Shown here one piece after another: positions 45,601-56,349 of a stretch of DNA of 64,000 nt. The notes under the pieces were generated by a model, which ran no database searches, had not been told where the DNA came from, and worked only from the letters and a program-made list of their open reading frames with translations. The position numbers were made by a program, and so were the translations under genes. The DNA is from Branchiostoma floridae (Eukaryota > Chordata > Leptocardii > Amphioxiformes > Branchiostomatidae): contig NC_049996.1 in the NCBI RefSeq assembly GCF_000003815.2, positions 18,231,763 to 18,295,762 on the forward strand, given 5' to 3'. Each line of letters starts with the position of its first letter. Within the stretch, counting starts at the first letter, position 1.

Positions 45601-47915
45601 TCATGGTGGCGGTTGCAAACATCATCTGCTCCATGGCGTTCGGGAAGCGCTACGACTACAAGGATGAATCGTTCCGGGAGCTCTCTCAGGCGATTAATAC
45701 GGTATCATCTGAACTCGCAACTGGGCAAATCATCAGCTTTTTCCCCTGGCTACGGTTTGTTCCTGTCGGTAGGTCAAATTGGTCCTCTGAATATCATTTC
45801 CTACAGTTGGGTGGATAGATACGTTGGTAGTAAGAAGATAAGGTTATGATAAACAACCTAAATGGAATTTTCCTCGCCAACAGTTTTGGTAACTCAACAG
45901 CTACCTTTCTTCATCCTCCTACGCACGGTCCCAACGGCTAGCTGACTGCTCAGCCTATTGGGCCCTGCTATCCCAGGCCCTACCCCCAGGTATTGGGCTT
46001 TTTGTTGTCGAAAGCTGTCTCGCAAAGGCCGCTGGGAAGCTATCAGCCAAAATGGTGCTATGTGAGACGTAACATGGCATGTTACGTCTCACATAGCACC
46101 ATCCTCCTACGCCCGATTCCCAACGGCTGACTGCCCATATAAGGGTAAGCTCATTAATATCCCAACGGCTGACTGCCCATATAAAGGTAAGCTCATTAAT
46201 ATTTATAAACAGGGCGGCGAGTTTGTGGCGACAATCATAATACCTGGGGGTAGGGCCTGGGATAGCAGGGCCCAATAGGCTGAGCAGTCAGCTAGCCGTT
46301 GGGACCGTGCGTAGGAGGATGCCTTTCTTGGGATCTGAGTCTCCTCTGAGACAGCGTCCTGGTCGCAACGCCACCATTCAGCAATGAGAGAATGTTGGAG
46401 ATGTAGAAGGTTGTTGACGAGTTACCGAAACGTCTATAGCTAGTTGGTCACAGCATAACTTTGCATCTATGTGTAATTATACCCACGCACGTTTCCAAGT
46501 GAACAGATCCATCGTCAATGTGCTGAAAGAGAACTCCAAGGTCCAAAAGGTGTTAAGAGAGGAGATATCTCGCCATCGGGAACACCTGGATCGCGAGAAC
46601 CCGCGAGACTTCATCGACTTCTGCCTGCTGGAGGTTGATCAGCAGGACAAGGTGGACGGTCTGACGGAGGAGAATGTCATGTACATTACGAAGGACCTCT
46701 TCTTCGCTGGAATTGAGACAACCACTAACACACTGCTCTGGAGTCTGCTCTATATGGTTTCGAACCCCGACGTCCAAAATAAGGTATTTGTGAGCAATTC
46801 AGCTTCTTTCAAAACGTTTCTGTGTTTGGCTATATGAGACAATGGAGAGCTGGTCGAAGAAAATAAGATATTCTGTGTTTTCCTTGCGCGTATTAAATGC
46901 CTCAAACTAATATTTCTGCAAGTAAAACATTGGCGCAATTTCTTCGTAATAAGTACATGAGGAGCTTGATGCCGTTGTTGGCGCGAGTCTGCCCGCCCTG
47001 TCCGACCGCTCCCAGCTGCTCTATAGATCTACGTGAACGCCTGTCTGCTGGAGACCATGCGGATCCGCACTCTGGTTCCCGTGTCACTTCCCCACGTTAA
47101 TCAGCCATGTTTGTCCACACAGGTACAGCAGGAGCTTGATGCCGTTGTTGGTGCGAGTCTGCCCGCCCTGTCCCACCGCTCCCAGCTGCCCTACGTGAAC
47201 GCCTGCCTGATGGAGACCATGCGGATCCGCACTCTTCTGTCTGTCATCCTTCACGCCACCGCGCAGGAGGTCAAAGTGCAGGGATACGACATTTCTAAGG
47301 GAACTCGGGTGATTATGAGTTACACAAAGTATTGTAAAATGACTTTTTTATGCCGTTGTAGAAATGATCTCTTCATTAACAGGTAAACACATGTGATGAA
47401 GTCGAAGTGAAGATCTGTCTGACCATCTATAGATTTTTAGAGAAATTATGTTTGCCACCTCATTTTCTCTTTGGTTGTTTTCCCAGGTGTTGATGAACAT
47501 GCACTCCCTCCACATGGACCCCGCCTACTGGCCTGACCCGGACCGGTTTGACCCCGAAAGGTTTCTGGACGCGGAAGGGAACGTCATCAACAAACTTCCA
47601 GCCTTCATGCCTTTTTCAGGAGGTGATTATCATGCTTAGATATGTCATTGATGAAGGTCATCTCAGGAATGGGTACATACTTTCTGTTCTATTTTACATG
47701 TGCCTAATCTTACAACAGGGCATTATTTATTTCCAGGCCACCGTGTATGTCTAGGTGAGCAGCTGGCCCGGATGGAACTTTTCCTGTTCTTCTCGACCCT
47801 GCTGCAGTCCTTCACCATCAAGACGCCAGAGGGCGCTCCTCCTCCAAACACTGATGGCATATTTGGTCTGGCGTTGAAACCGCATCCGTTCCAGCTCTGT
47901 GCGATTCCGCGTTAG
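42631..47915 (+). CDS. Cytochrome P450, family 2-like, copy A (7 exons, 500 aa)
   Basis: Predicted ER-bound haem monooxygenase; substrate unknown. Exons are 42631-42994, 45060-45202, 45558-45768, 46500-46783, 47123-47308, 47487-47622 and 47737-47915, totalling 1503 nt with no frame break. Residues about 10-32 form the membrane anchor, followed by the proline hinge [10 protein letters not shown]. Exon 2 has the C-helix segment (W..FRQRKRF). Exon 4 has the I-helix oxygen-activation motif AGIETTTNT. Exon 5 has the K-helix ExxR (ETMR), exon 6 has FDPERF, and the exon 6-7 junction gives the haem-thiolate loop [11 protein letters not shown] with its Cys ligand. The length is normal for CYP2 enzymes. 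A broken copy of exon 5 lies just upstream of the real one (about 46951-47090), and a hAT-like foldback element occupies intron 3. AATAAA at 47953-47958 closes the transcript. Confidence 0.94.
43330..43960 (+). repeat. Diverged tandem repeat, period about 167 bp
   Basis: The units align on TGTACC(C/T)TGGT.TTA.AACCG.ATGA, CTGAAATTT and TTTTGCGATT..TTGG, with starts near 43330, 43505, 43672 and 43835. It lies in intron 1 of P450 copy A. No coding frame is preserved. Confidence 0.6.
44200..44830 (+). repeat. Diverged tandem repeat, period about 130-140 bp
   Basis: Repeated text GTATTTTTGGACTGGTCTA, then GTGCTGGAAGAGTCCATTCTTG, then TTTTTAAATTC recurs about five times from 44205 to 44800. Also in intron 1 of copy A, it adjoins the previous array and may share an origin. 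Confidence 0.6.
45912..46321. mobile_element. 410-bp foldback MITE with 8-bp target duplication (hAT-like)
   Basis: The left arm starts CATCCTCCTACGCACGGTCC and the right arm ends with its exact complement. The arms are at least 75 bp, reaching the CTGGGGGTAGGGCCTGGGAT segment. CCTTTCTT flanks both ends (45904-45911 and 46322-46329). At the centre, 46054-46100 is a perfect 47-nt palindrome with 23-bp arms. There is also an inner direct repeat of CCCAACGGCTGACTGCCCAT. No transposase. It lies in intron 3 of P450 copy A. Confidence 0.85.
46951..47122 (+). pseudogene. Broken duplicate of P450 copy A exon 5
   Basis: Matches the first half of exon 5 (GAGCTTGATGCCGTTGTTGG to ACCATGCGGATCCGCACTCT). 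It has an insertion around CTCTATAGATCTACGTG that shifts the frame to a stop. It ends in TGTCCACACAG, the same linker and acceptor that precede the decoys of copy B. Confidence 0.8.
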
Positions 47916-47952
47916 TTCATTCTCCATTGTCAAGACCAGGAGTCACATTCGG

Positions 47953-47958
47953 AATAAA
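47953..47958 (+). terminator. Polyadenylation signal of P450 copy A
   Basis: AATAAA lies 38 bases after the stop codon. Confidence 0.65.
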
Positions 47959-48126
47959 GGAAAGAATAAGAAACTAGTTTTGTGTATTGCATTTTCCCTT
48001 ACGTTTTGATCATGTCCGCCAACAAACCGCCTCTTGTCTGTACTCTGCTATCTCAACCGTCACCACAAACCAGCTCTCAGCTAATCAGAGTATAGGCCTT
48101 TCAGTTTTCAAAAGAAATCTCGCGCG

Positions 48127-48830
48127 CGCCAATCCCGCACAAACTGCGGGTTTCCATGGCGAGGTGGAAGGAGCTGCAGGCCACACCCGCGGCCGGCGTG
48201 GAGCGCCTGATCAGGATCTTCGACGTTCTGGACATTCAGGACATTCTGGGCAAACTGAAAACCATGAAGATCAGGTTATAGGGCAGGGGTCACAGGTTAT
48301 AGGGTAGGGGTCACATGTTATAGGGCAGGGGTCACAGGTCATGGCAGTGTAGGTCAGAGGTCAGTTTGTAGGACATGCGGGACATTCTGAGCAAACTCAG
48401 AACCATGAGAATATCAGGGCACAACAGCACAGGTTATAGGGCAGGGGTCACAGGCCAGGGAGTGTAGGTCAAAGGTCAGTTCGGAGGTGGACAGAGATCA
48501 GGAAAGAAGGAGTTTTGTAGTTAGCAGCTATATGAGAGGAGTGAAAAGATTCTATTTTTTAATTTTTAACGAATAGTTACTACTTACCCTAAACAGAATG
48601 TATTTAGAGCATCTGTAGTTTGCCAAGGATGCTGCTTTAGTGCTCTAGTGTTAACTTAAAATGATGTGGAAATGTTTTACAAGCCAGAGGGACAGATTTT
48701 CGTATTCCTTATAACACATAAAACAAAAGTCAGAGGAAAGTTACGTGGGAGATCCTGACCAGCTCTTCATGCAGATCAACTTCATCTGAAAACTTCAAGA
48801 CGTCTGCAAGACTTCTTCTTTCTACAAAAT
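48127..48830 (+). pseudogene. Duplicated last exon and 3' UTR of the LRR gene
   Basis: CGCGCCAATCCCGCACAAACTGC through GACATTCTGGGCAAACTGAA matches the final LRR exon (39557 onward). The similarity continues through the GGGCAGGGGTCACAGG repeats of the 3' UTR to ATGCAGATCAACTTCATCTG near 48770 (40219 in the source). The copy lacks the acceptor and all upstream exons and sits between P450 genes A and B. It is a segmental duplication of about 700 bp, not a retrocopy of the full mRNA, and no poly(A) was seen. Confidence 0.85.
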
Positions 48831-48834
48831 ATCA

Positions 48835-49750
48835 CAGAAGCAGGACGTGTTACGCCGAAGGGTGTTTATACAAGCTATACAGATACAGAAGCCGGTGTGT
48901 TATGCCGAAGGGCGGTTATACCGACTATATAGATACAGATACAGAAGCTGGTATGTTACGCTGAAGGGTGGTTATACCGGCTATATAGATACAGATACAA
49001 AAGCTGGTGTGTTACACTGAAGGGCGGTTATACTGGCTATATATATACAGATACAGAAGCTGGTGTGTTACGCCGAAGGGCGGTTATACCGGCTATATAG
49101 ATACAGATACAGAAGGTGGTGTGTTACACTGAAGGGCGGTTATACTGGCTCTTTTTACAGAAGCTGGTGTGTTACGCCGAAGGGCGGTTATACCGGCTAT
49201 ATAGATACAGATACAGAAGCTGGTGTGTTACACTGAATGGCGGTTATACTGGCTATATAGATACAAATACAGAAGCTGGTGTGTTACGCCGAATGGCGGT
49301 TATACCGGCTATACAGATACAGAAGCTAGTGTGTTACGCCGAATGGCGGTTATACCGGCTATATAGATACAGATACAGAAGCTGGACGTATTATGCCGAC
49401 GGGCGGTTATACCGGCTAAATAGATACAGATACAGAAGCTAGTGTGTTACACCGAAGTACGGTTATAACGTCTATATAGATACAGATACAGAAGCTGATG
49501 TGTTACGCCGAAGGGCGGTTATACCGGCTATATAGATACAGGAGCTGGTGTGTTATGCCGACGGGCGGTTATACCGGCCATATAGATACAGATACAAAAG
49601 CTGGTGTGTCTGCCGAAGGGCGGTTATACTTGCTATATATATATACAGATACAGAAGCTGGTGTGTTATGCCGAAGGGCGGTTATACTGGCTATATATAT
49701 ACAGATACAAAAGCTGGTGTGCTATGCCGATAGGCAGTTATAGCGGCTAT
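48835..49750 (+). repeat. Minisatellite, about 16 units of roughly 56 bp
   Basis: The consensus runs GCTGGTGTGTTACGCCGAAG, then GGCGGTTATACCGGCTATAT, then AGATACAGATACAGAA. Units differ at a few sites and in the number of GATACA steps. The open frames across it are a by-product of the repeat. A single reverse copy is inside LRR intron 4 (30535-30597). Confidence 0.85.
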
Positions 49751-49789
49751 ATCAGAAATATGCACACATAACGAAGGAAGGTATGTTCA

Positions 49790-49975
49790 AATGTCTCATG
49801 TCATCATTGGACCATGATATACTGGAAAATCACTGTAAGTTCATCTACAAATGTTTTAGGAAGAGAGAAGATGTATAACTTTGCGTTTATTTACTACCTT
49901 TTGTACCAAACTGACTGCATTTAGCCCCAAATGGGCTTGAATGTGCAATAAACTTCATTGAAATTGTCATTATTT
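49790..49975 (+). mobile_element. LINE 3' tail remnant
   Basis: ATTTAGCCCCAAATGGGCTT followed by GAATGTGCAATAAACTTCATT resembles the tail of the fragment ending near 51930 (TTAGCCCAGTGGGGCAA, then TGTGCAATAAAAGCCTTCATT). No coding part remains here. Confidence 0.5.
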
Positions 49976-50518
49976 ATATACAAATACAGACCGGTTACTC
50001 CAGTGCGTCACCTATCTGATATCAAATACTGTAATAGTGTGACACACAAAAAGTCATGTGCAGGTCACGCAAACAGGTTGCCGAACCCACCGGCAAACGT
50101 CTGTCTGCCTGCTCATTAGCCTGTGTTTATACAATCTCTCGCTGGCTGGGGTTAATGACCCCCCTCTCCTTGGGCGGCGGCAATACTATAGGGCCGGCCG
50201 CTAGGAGCGCGACTTTAGTCAGGCTACCTGCTCATCTGTCGAATGGACAGGAGGATCCAAAAGTGTGACACGTGCTTATATGGTCATCTATGGAAATTTT
50301 GTTAACAGCGGCTCTTAAACTAGTACAGTCACTACACGTAGGTGATCGTGTATACATGCGCATTTCAGGCGAGTTGGGCTGAGTGTATACATCAGACGAC
50401 CAAGTAACGTTTGAACTTGTGGACCTTAAACACTGACCAGTCACCTGTTAGTCACGCTGCGCAGAACGAATGCGCGTAAAGACTTGAACTTGTTGACTGC
50501 GTCTTTAATCCTAAAGGC

Positions 50519-53500
50519 ATGGCTGCTGTCGTCAGCTGGATAGCTGGGTCTGTCCAGGAGATTCTGCTGATCTCTGGACTGACTGCGCAGACCTGTCTTG
50601 TCTTTTGTGCGGCTTTTCTCCTGGCATATGTTCTCTTGAAACGCCCCCAAAACCTGCCTCCCTACCCGGCAGGACGCGTGCCTGTTCTCGGGCACCTCCT
50701 CGCCTTGGGCCGAGCGCCTCACCTCAAGCTGACGGCGTGGAGGCGGCAGTACGGGGACGTCTTCACCGTCAGGATGGGGATGGAAGATGTGGTGGTTCTG
50801 AACGGCTACACTGCCGTCAAGGACGCGCTCGTGGACAGGTCCGAGCTGTTCGCGTCCAGGCCGCCAGTCTACCTGTTCGATGCGTTTGGAAAAAACAAAG
50901 GTGAATAATGTTCTCTCCAAATTCCTTCACTCCCCTTCACGGGCAACGTTTCTTTCTTTTATGCGCTAAAGCTAAGGGTACACCCCGCCGTACGTTTTTG
51001 TGTGAGGCCAAGTCTGCCACGTATTTCTGAAAACGTTCAGGCTGTACAGGACAGGCGCGTCGCCCGTACTGGCACGTACGCCGGTACGGGGGCCAATGCG
51101 CAGCCCGATGGTACATAGTTTTGCCTGCACGTAAAGTTCTACGGCGTGTCTGCGTGCTCCAAAATCCGTCGGATTCCCAACGAGTTCGTACGGAGGCGGT
51201 ACTTACCACTTACGGATTCCAAAACATTGCCCATGTTTTGGCACGTAGACAGCACGTATTTGCACACACGGCGGGTTGTGCCCTTAGCTTTAGCACCGAA
51301 TCGTCTTGCTTTTGATGAACGATCACCTCGATCCTATTTCCCGTGGAGTCTACATTGCAGACTATAGAGAAATAAGAAGTCCTCTCTTTTTAAGACATCC
51401 TTACTGGACATTGGGATCCAGGATTCAAACAGAGGAAGAGGTTTTCCACTACCGTCCTGAAGAACCTGGGTATGAAGGTCGGACGTGGTAGCATCGAGGA
51501 GAAAATCGTAGAAGAAGCCAAGTTTCTTCACAACAGGGTAAGATTACTTACAGCAAAGAATCTGCCATTTTTGTAGTTTAGGTAAAGTAGAAGATAAAGT
51601 ACATTTTACTGTGGATTGTACTTTGTGTGATAGCTTTAGGAGTATTCTACTTGACTATGTGTTAAGTAGATATCCCCACTTCAGATACTTGAAAAGTAAA
51701 GAGAAATTTATATTCCTGACAGCTTTTGATAAACCAACTCTAACCAACCATACAGCTAGCTACATTCATGTAATTACCAAGAAGCGAGAGGAAGTCGAAT
51801 GTCTTAGAACAGATTAGACGCATATCTGCATATATAGATGTGTATGATTGTTTCCATTGTTACATATATATACTTGTTACCATGTGACCTGTACTTAGCC
51901 CAGTGGGGCAAAAATGTGCAATAAAAGCCTTCATTCATTCATTAAAGAAAGATATTGTCCATGTTGACAAGTCTGATGTTTCTCTTCAACAACGTGACTA
52001 TTTGAATATCAACGATTCATGGAAGCAAGGCGAATGGCCTAATGTGTTTTTTTTTTTCAGGTGGCAGAATACGAAGGAAAGCCATTTGACATCGCCCATG
52101 ACGTCACCGTAACGGTCGCAAACGTCATTTGCACCATGACGTTCGGGAGGCGCTACGACTACGAGGATGAGTCGTTCCAGGTGCTCTCGGAGGCCGTTAC
52201 AGCCGTAGGGACTGAACTTGCGGCTGGCCAAATCATCAGCGTCTTCCCTTCCCTGCGCTTTGTTCCTGGAGGTAAATTGTGCATATGTCTTGCTCTCAGT
52301 CACCGACGGCTTTGTTATTAGCTGCATGCAATGCAGGTATAGTTTGCAGTAGCGTAGGCGTTTTTGGAAGGGGCGTTTCCGGCGATGTATCTACAGAACG
52401 GATGGTGCGATTGCGATGATTTTTGGTACATGGGTTGGTGGTGGCCAAACGGTCAGGTTTGAATTTGAGTCTCCTTGTGTTTGATCTTGATACTGTTAGG
52501 TTGAGGCTGTTTGTGTGGTTGGGGCATCCTCACCTTCTAGTATCTGCTTGGCTGTGAAAAAAGGTGATGGTTGAGTTTGTGAATACAGGTCAGGTGATGG
52601 TTGGGGTTGGGTAAACATTATTGTGATTGATAGGTCTTAGTTAAATGTGGAACTCTCACCTGTTTTGCAGGAGCCTTTGCTACCTTCATTGTATCAGATT
52701 ACTCTGATCCCCTGTTTTACTGGCAAAGGTGTCTCCTGTCATATTTCCTCAATCTGTTGTTTTATTCAATTCTATTCAGGTTAGGTATATTTTGTGTTGC
52801 TTACCAGTCTTTGTGGTGCTTCCATAACTGTATAGTACTGTGTCTAAAGTTCTGGTACAAGTTCCCGTGTCCTGTTTGGCGATCAATGTTAAACAGAAGA
52901 AGATACGACTTTTTAAAGTGGAGGAGACCTGTATAGATCGTGAGCGTAAGAGAAAAGTATGTGTATAATTTTTTAAAGTCGGAACATGTACTTTGTGTCA
53001 TCAATGTGTTTGCTCAACAGTTTTGTACTGATGGTTAAATTACATTTTGTGCCATTGGTGTTCATATGTTTTTAATTTTGGTCGTCTTAGTGGTTAGTCT
53101 TAATACTGCAGTAGGCTATTTATTTTGTGTCCTTGGTTTGGACTTCCTGTGGTCTTATTTTGGTGATGCCATCCCCATAATGTAAGTAGGTAATGAGATT
53201 TGGGCCACCGATACCTGCTATGTTTTTAACCTTGGTAATCTTTAGCACAGGCAATGTTTGGACTTTGGTACAATGTACACATGTAAGTGGTGGAGGCGTT
53301 GTTTATTCTTTAGTTTTGGCATTGTTTAAAGACATTAGCTTATCACTGCAAATATGTGATAAAATTGACTACGCAACCACTCCTGGGTTTTGGGAAATGT
53401 TTGCTGGGTGTTTGCTCTGTACAGGTGCGTGTTTGCACAAGTCAGATGGTTGTTTCACTGGTAAATGGTCCCGGCCGAGACTGCTCGGATTGGTCGGAGG

Positions 53501-56345
53501 CGGTCAGGTTATGGGTGCAACTGCTAGCGATACAAGCGTAGTCGGTCCAAACAAAACAAAACAAAAACAAACAAACTAAAGAAAATATCTTATGATCCCG
53601 TTTGTATGTGTGTGTGTGTGTGTTTTTGTTCCAGTTAACAGGGTTGGTACAAATTTGGTCGAACACCTCTCGAAGCTGCAGAGGGTGCTGTGGGAGGAGC
53701 TCTCGCGCCATCGCGAACACCTGGATCGCGAGAATCCGCGAGACTTTCTGGATTTCGGTCTGCTGGAGGTTGAACGGCAGGAGAAGGTGGACGGTCTCAC
53801 AGAGGAGATTGTCATCTACCTGACCCAGAACATCTTTGTGGCCGGGACAGAAACGACGGCAGACACTCTGTTGTGGGCTCTTCTCTACTTAACCCAGAAT
53901 CCAGCCATTCAACATAAGGTACAGCATGGGATACGTCTCAGTGTACTTTTAATTAATGATTACGTAACATTGGGGATCAAGCGCCGCCAACTGGCCATGC
54001 TAATCGGGTTTGATCCTTTTAGCTTAACGGTTAAGTGCGTTGGGTATGCGATCTGGCGGCCAGGATTCGGCGCGGGTTCGAATCCCGGGAGCCACGAGAC
54101 TGTTTCTACTCGCTTCTTACAGCTCCACTAGACGTCTTTTCCTAGGATCCTGCGGAAAAAAAATGCTATATATAATTGTATTTTCAGAATCGGGTGACTT
54201 TGCCAGAATAGTTAGCTGGCCACATCATAGAAATGTGCTGCTTTATGGTCGGCTAACTCATCGGGCAAATCATTCAACCATTTTGGCCAAGCAGATCCTA
54301 CGGTGGCATAAGATACATCAAAAGCTGGCAGAGGAGTGAAGCCGGTCTGGAGTGTGTTTGGCTACCAGAAGCTGATGACTCCCTTTGGCCAGCTGTAGTC
54401 TCCTTAGCCTGCTCTGATACTATCTTATGCCACTGGTAAGTCTGCCTGGAGATTATTGGCCAACTCAGTCTGCTGTTTTGTCGACAAATAATCAGGTCTG
54501 ATGGTTCCAGACTGCCACAGGTCGACCGATGAGCCATCTTCAAAGAGTCTGGTAGAGGCTACTTTATGAAGATTGTCAATGTTTGTGTCCCAACAGGTAC
54601 ATGAGGAGCTTGATGCCGTTGTTGGTGCGAGTCTGCCCGCCCTGTCCCACCGTTCCCGGCTGCCCTACGTGAATGCCTGCCTGATGGAGACCATGAGGAT
54701 CCGCACTCTTCTTCAATTGTAATCGATGATACTTGTCCACACAGGTACAGCAGGAGCTAGCTAGACGCCGTTATTGGTACGAGTCTGCCCACCCTGTCCG
54801 ACCGTTCCCAGCTGCCCTACGTGAGTGCCTGCCTGCTGGAGACCATGAGGATCCGTACTCTTCTTCAATTGTAATCGGTGATGCTTGTCCACACAGATAC
54901 ACGAGGAGCTTGATGCCGTTGTTGGCGCGAGTCTGCCCGCCCTGTCCCACCGTTCCCAGCTGCCCTACGTGAACGCCTGCCTGCTGGAGACCATGAGGAT
55001 CCGCACTCTTGTTCCCCTATCGGCCCCCCACGCCACCACACAGGACGTCAAAGTCCAGCAGTTTGACATCCCCAAAGGAACCCAGGTATACAGACATATC
55101 ACAGGGTTGTAAATTTATTTTACACTGTTCCTGATATAATTCAGAAACAATGGCTCTAGTGGTGAGGCGGCTGTCCCCGACTCAGATGATGGTGAAGAGT
55201 AAGGTAATGCAGACCTCACCTCCTCTGACAGAATGCACAGCATCTGCAAAGTAGAATCAAGCACACGAAGGCTTAATAAAAATGTGTTTCCAGTACTTAT
55301 AATTCCTAAAGAAATAAACTGTCTAATATTATATAGTATTCTTATTCTTATCCAGTGACATCAAATGATGAAGGCTGCATGAAAAATACGTAGAAGCCGT
55401 TTAATTGCACACCCCATTTGCCAGCGTATATCTGGATGGTTTGGGATTTGGGGATTCCGTGCAGTTAACAGAAGTTTGCGGTAATCCATTGTGCGATTAA
55501 CTGGCTTCTACTGTATTTCCAATGTTACTTCTACTCAGGTCCAAGTACAAATCTGCCGTAACTTTTACTGCATAACTGCAAGTTGTCTGGTTCTTGACCA
55601 TACATCTCATCTTTTATCCAGGTACTACCTAACCTGCACTCACTCCACACGGACCCCGCCTACTGGCCTGACCCGGACCGGTTTGACCCCGAAAGGTTTC
55701 TGGACGCGGAAGGGAACGTCATCAACAAGCCCGAGTCCTTCATGCCCTTTTCAGGAGGTAAGGCTGGAGATAAAGTAATCATATATAACTATTGTTATAT
55801 TCTACATGTGCCTGCTAGTACTACTGAACCAAAAGTCGACTAGAAAAAAGTGTCCTGGCTCCCGGGATTCGAACCCGCGCCACTAGCACCGCTAACCGTT
55901 ACGCCAAAAGTTCAGAGCCTTTGTTATGACTACTCCCCCTTTTTTTATTTCATTCTCGAATATCTGAGTTCGATCGATATCCCTGTGTGACCTGTGTGGC
56001 ACATCTGTAGCCTGTTGCTCAGAAGGTGACGACGGCATGGAAACCAGTGTAACAATAGCGCCGAACCCGAGCCGCCAGATCACAAACCCAGCTCAGAGCC
56101 TTTGGCATAGTCAGTTTGGTGGCGCCTGAACCCTCTGCTACACTACTAAGTATTCATTATTTCCAGGCCGCCGTGTGTGTCTGGGTGAGCAACTGGCCAG
56201 GATGGAGCTTTTCCTGTTCTTCTCGACCCTGCTGCAGTCCTTCACCTTCAAGACGCCAGAGGGCGCTCCTCCTCCAAACACTGACGGCGTCGTTGGAATA
56301 ACGCTGACCCCGCATCCGTTCAAGCTCTGTGCGATACCTCGTTAG
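50519..56345 (+). CDS. Cytochrome P450, family 2-like, copy B (7 exons, 507 aa)
   Basis: Same predicted enzyme class and architecture as copy A. Exons are 50519-50900, 51395-51537, 52061-52271, 53635-53918, 54897-55085, 55622-55757 and 56167-56345, totalling 1524 nt. Exons 2, 3, 4, 6 and 7 have exactly the same lengths as in copies A and C (143, 211, 284, 136 and 179). Motifs are the anchor [16 protein letters not shown], hinge [11 protein letters not shown]-helix AGTETTADT, ExxR (ETMR), FDPERF and haem loop [11 protein letters not shown]. Two decoys of the exon 5 start precede the true exon. Intron 4 carries a tRNA-like LTR relative and intron 6 a TRIM relative. The last intron-exon junctions are all standard. 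No AATAAA was found close after the stop. Confidence 0.94.
50965..51294. mobile_element. MITE with GCTAAAGCTAAGGGTACACC termini
   Basis: GCTAAAGCTAAGGGTACACC and the right-hand GTTGTGCCCTTAGCTTTAGC are inverted copies, extended by CCGCCGT / ACGGCGG. The interior is rich in short CGTAC motifs. It lies in intron 1 of P450 copy B, just upstream of exon 2. Confidence 0.7.
51552..51930 (+). mobile_element. 3' end of a non-LTR retrotransposon (ORF2 C-terminus remnant)
   Basis: The frame from about 51577 to the stop at 51817 reads [20 protein letters not shown], then segments such as KSKEKFIFL and [15 protein letters not shown]. This is the Cys/His-containing C-terminal pattern common in LINE reverse transcriptase ORFs. 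The frame is followed by an untranslated tail ending GTGCAATAAAAGCCTTCATT with short CATT repeats. It is a 5'-truncated copy in intron 2 of P450 copy B. Confidence 0.65.
53965..54120 (+). mobile_element. tRNA-like repeat related to the TRIM LTR
   Basis: TAGCTTAACGGTTAAGTGCG (A-box-like) and GGTTCGAATCC (B box) lie about 45 bases apart, followed by CGGGAGCCACGAGACTGTTT and an end at CTTCTTACA. The head resembles the LTR of the element at 14740, read on its minus strand. It may be a solo LTR or a related SINE. It is not a tRNA gene, as the acceptor stem is not maintained. Confidence 0.55.
54597..54896 (+). pseudogene. Two tandem decoys of P450 copy B exon 5
   Basis: Copies start at 54597 and 54745, and the true exon at 54897. 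Each copies the first 120 or so bases, then TTCTTCAATTGTAATCG and TTGTCCACACAG. The first decoy stays open until TTG TAA. The second has an insertion in GAGCTAGCTAGACGCC that shifts its frame. Spacings are 148 and 152 bp. Confidence 0.85.
55391..55510. mobile_element. MITE with TAGAAGCCGTTTAATTGCAC termini
   Basis: TAGAAGCCGTTTAATTGCAC at one end is mirrored, imperfectly, by GTGCGATTAACTGGCTTCTA at the other. TA at both ends suits a Tc1/mariner-type insertion. A diverged relative lies at about 61080-61200. It is in intron 5 of P450 copy B. Confidence 0.7.
55855..56150 (-). mobile_element. Diverged TRIM-like element, second copy
   Basis: On the minus strand, TGTAGCAGAGGG begins an LTR-like part. 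TTGTTACA then precedes CTGGTTTCCATGCCG, matching the primer-site-like TGGTTCCCACGCCG of the element at 14740. The internal part shares TGTGCCACACAGG and TATTCGAGAATGAA with it. A purine tract AAAAAAAGGGGGAGTAG is followed by a tRNA-like LTR segment (TTTTGGCGTAACGGTTAGCG, then GGTTCGAATCCCGGGAGCC). Target duplications were not resolved. Confidence 0.65.
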
Positions 56346-56349
56346 TTTA

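Noticed and set aside
49116-49743. Open frames of 81-108 codons across the minisatellite
   Set aside because: They arise from the repeat unit lacking stops in some frames. There is no start context, splice signal or non-repeat part.
48835-49750. Regular direct repeats that could suggest a CRISPR array
   Set aside because: There are no unique spacers. The units are continuous and of minisatellite type in an animal genome.
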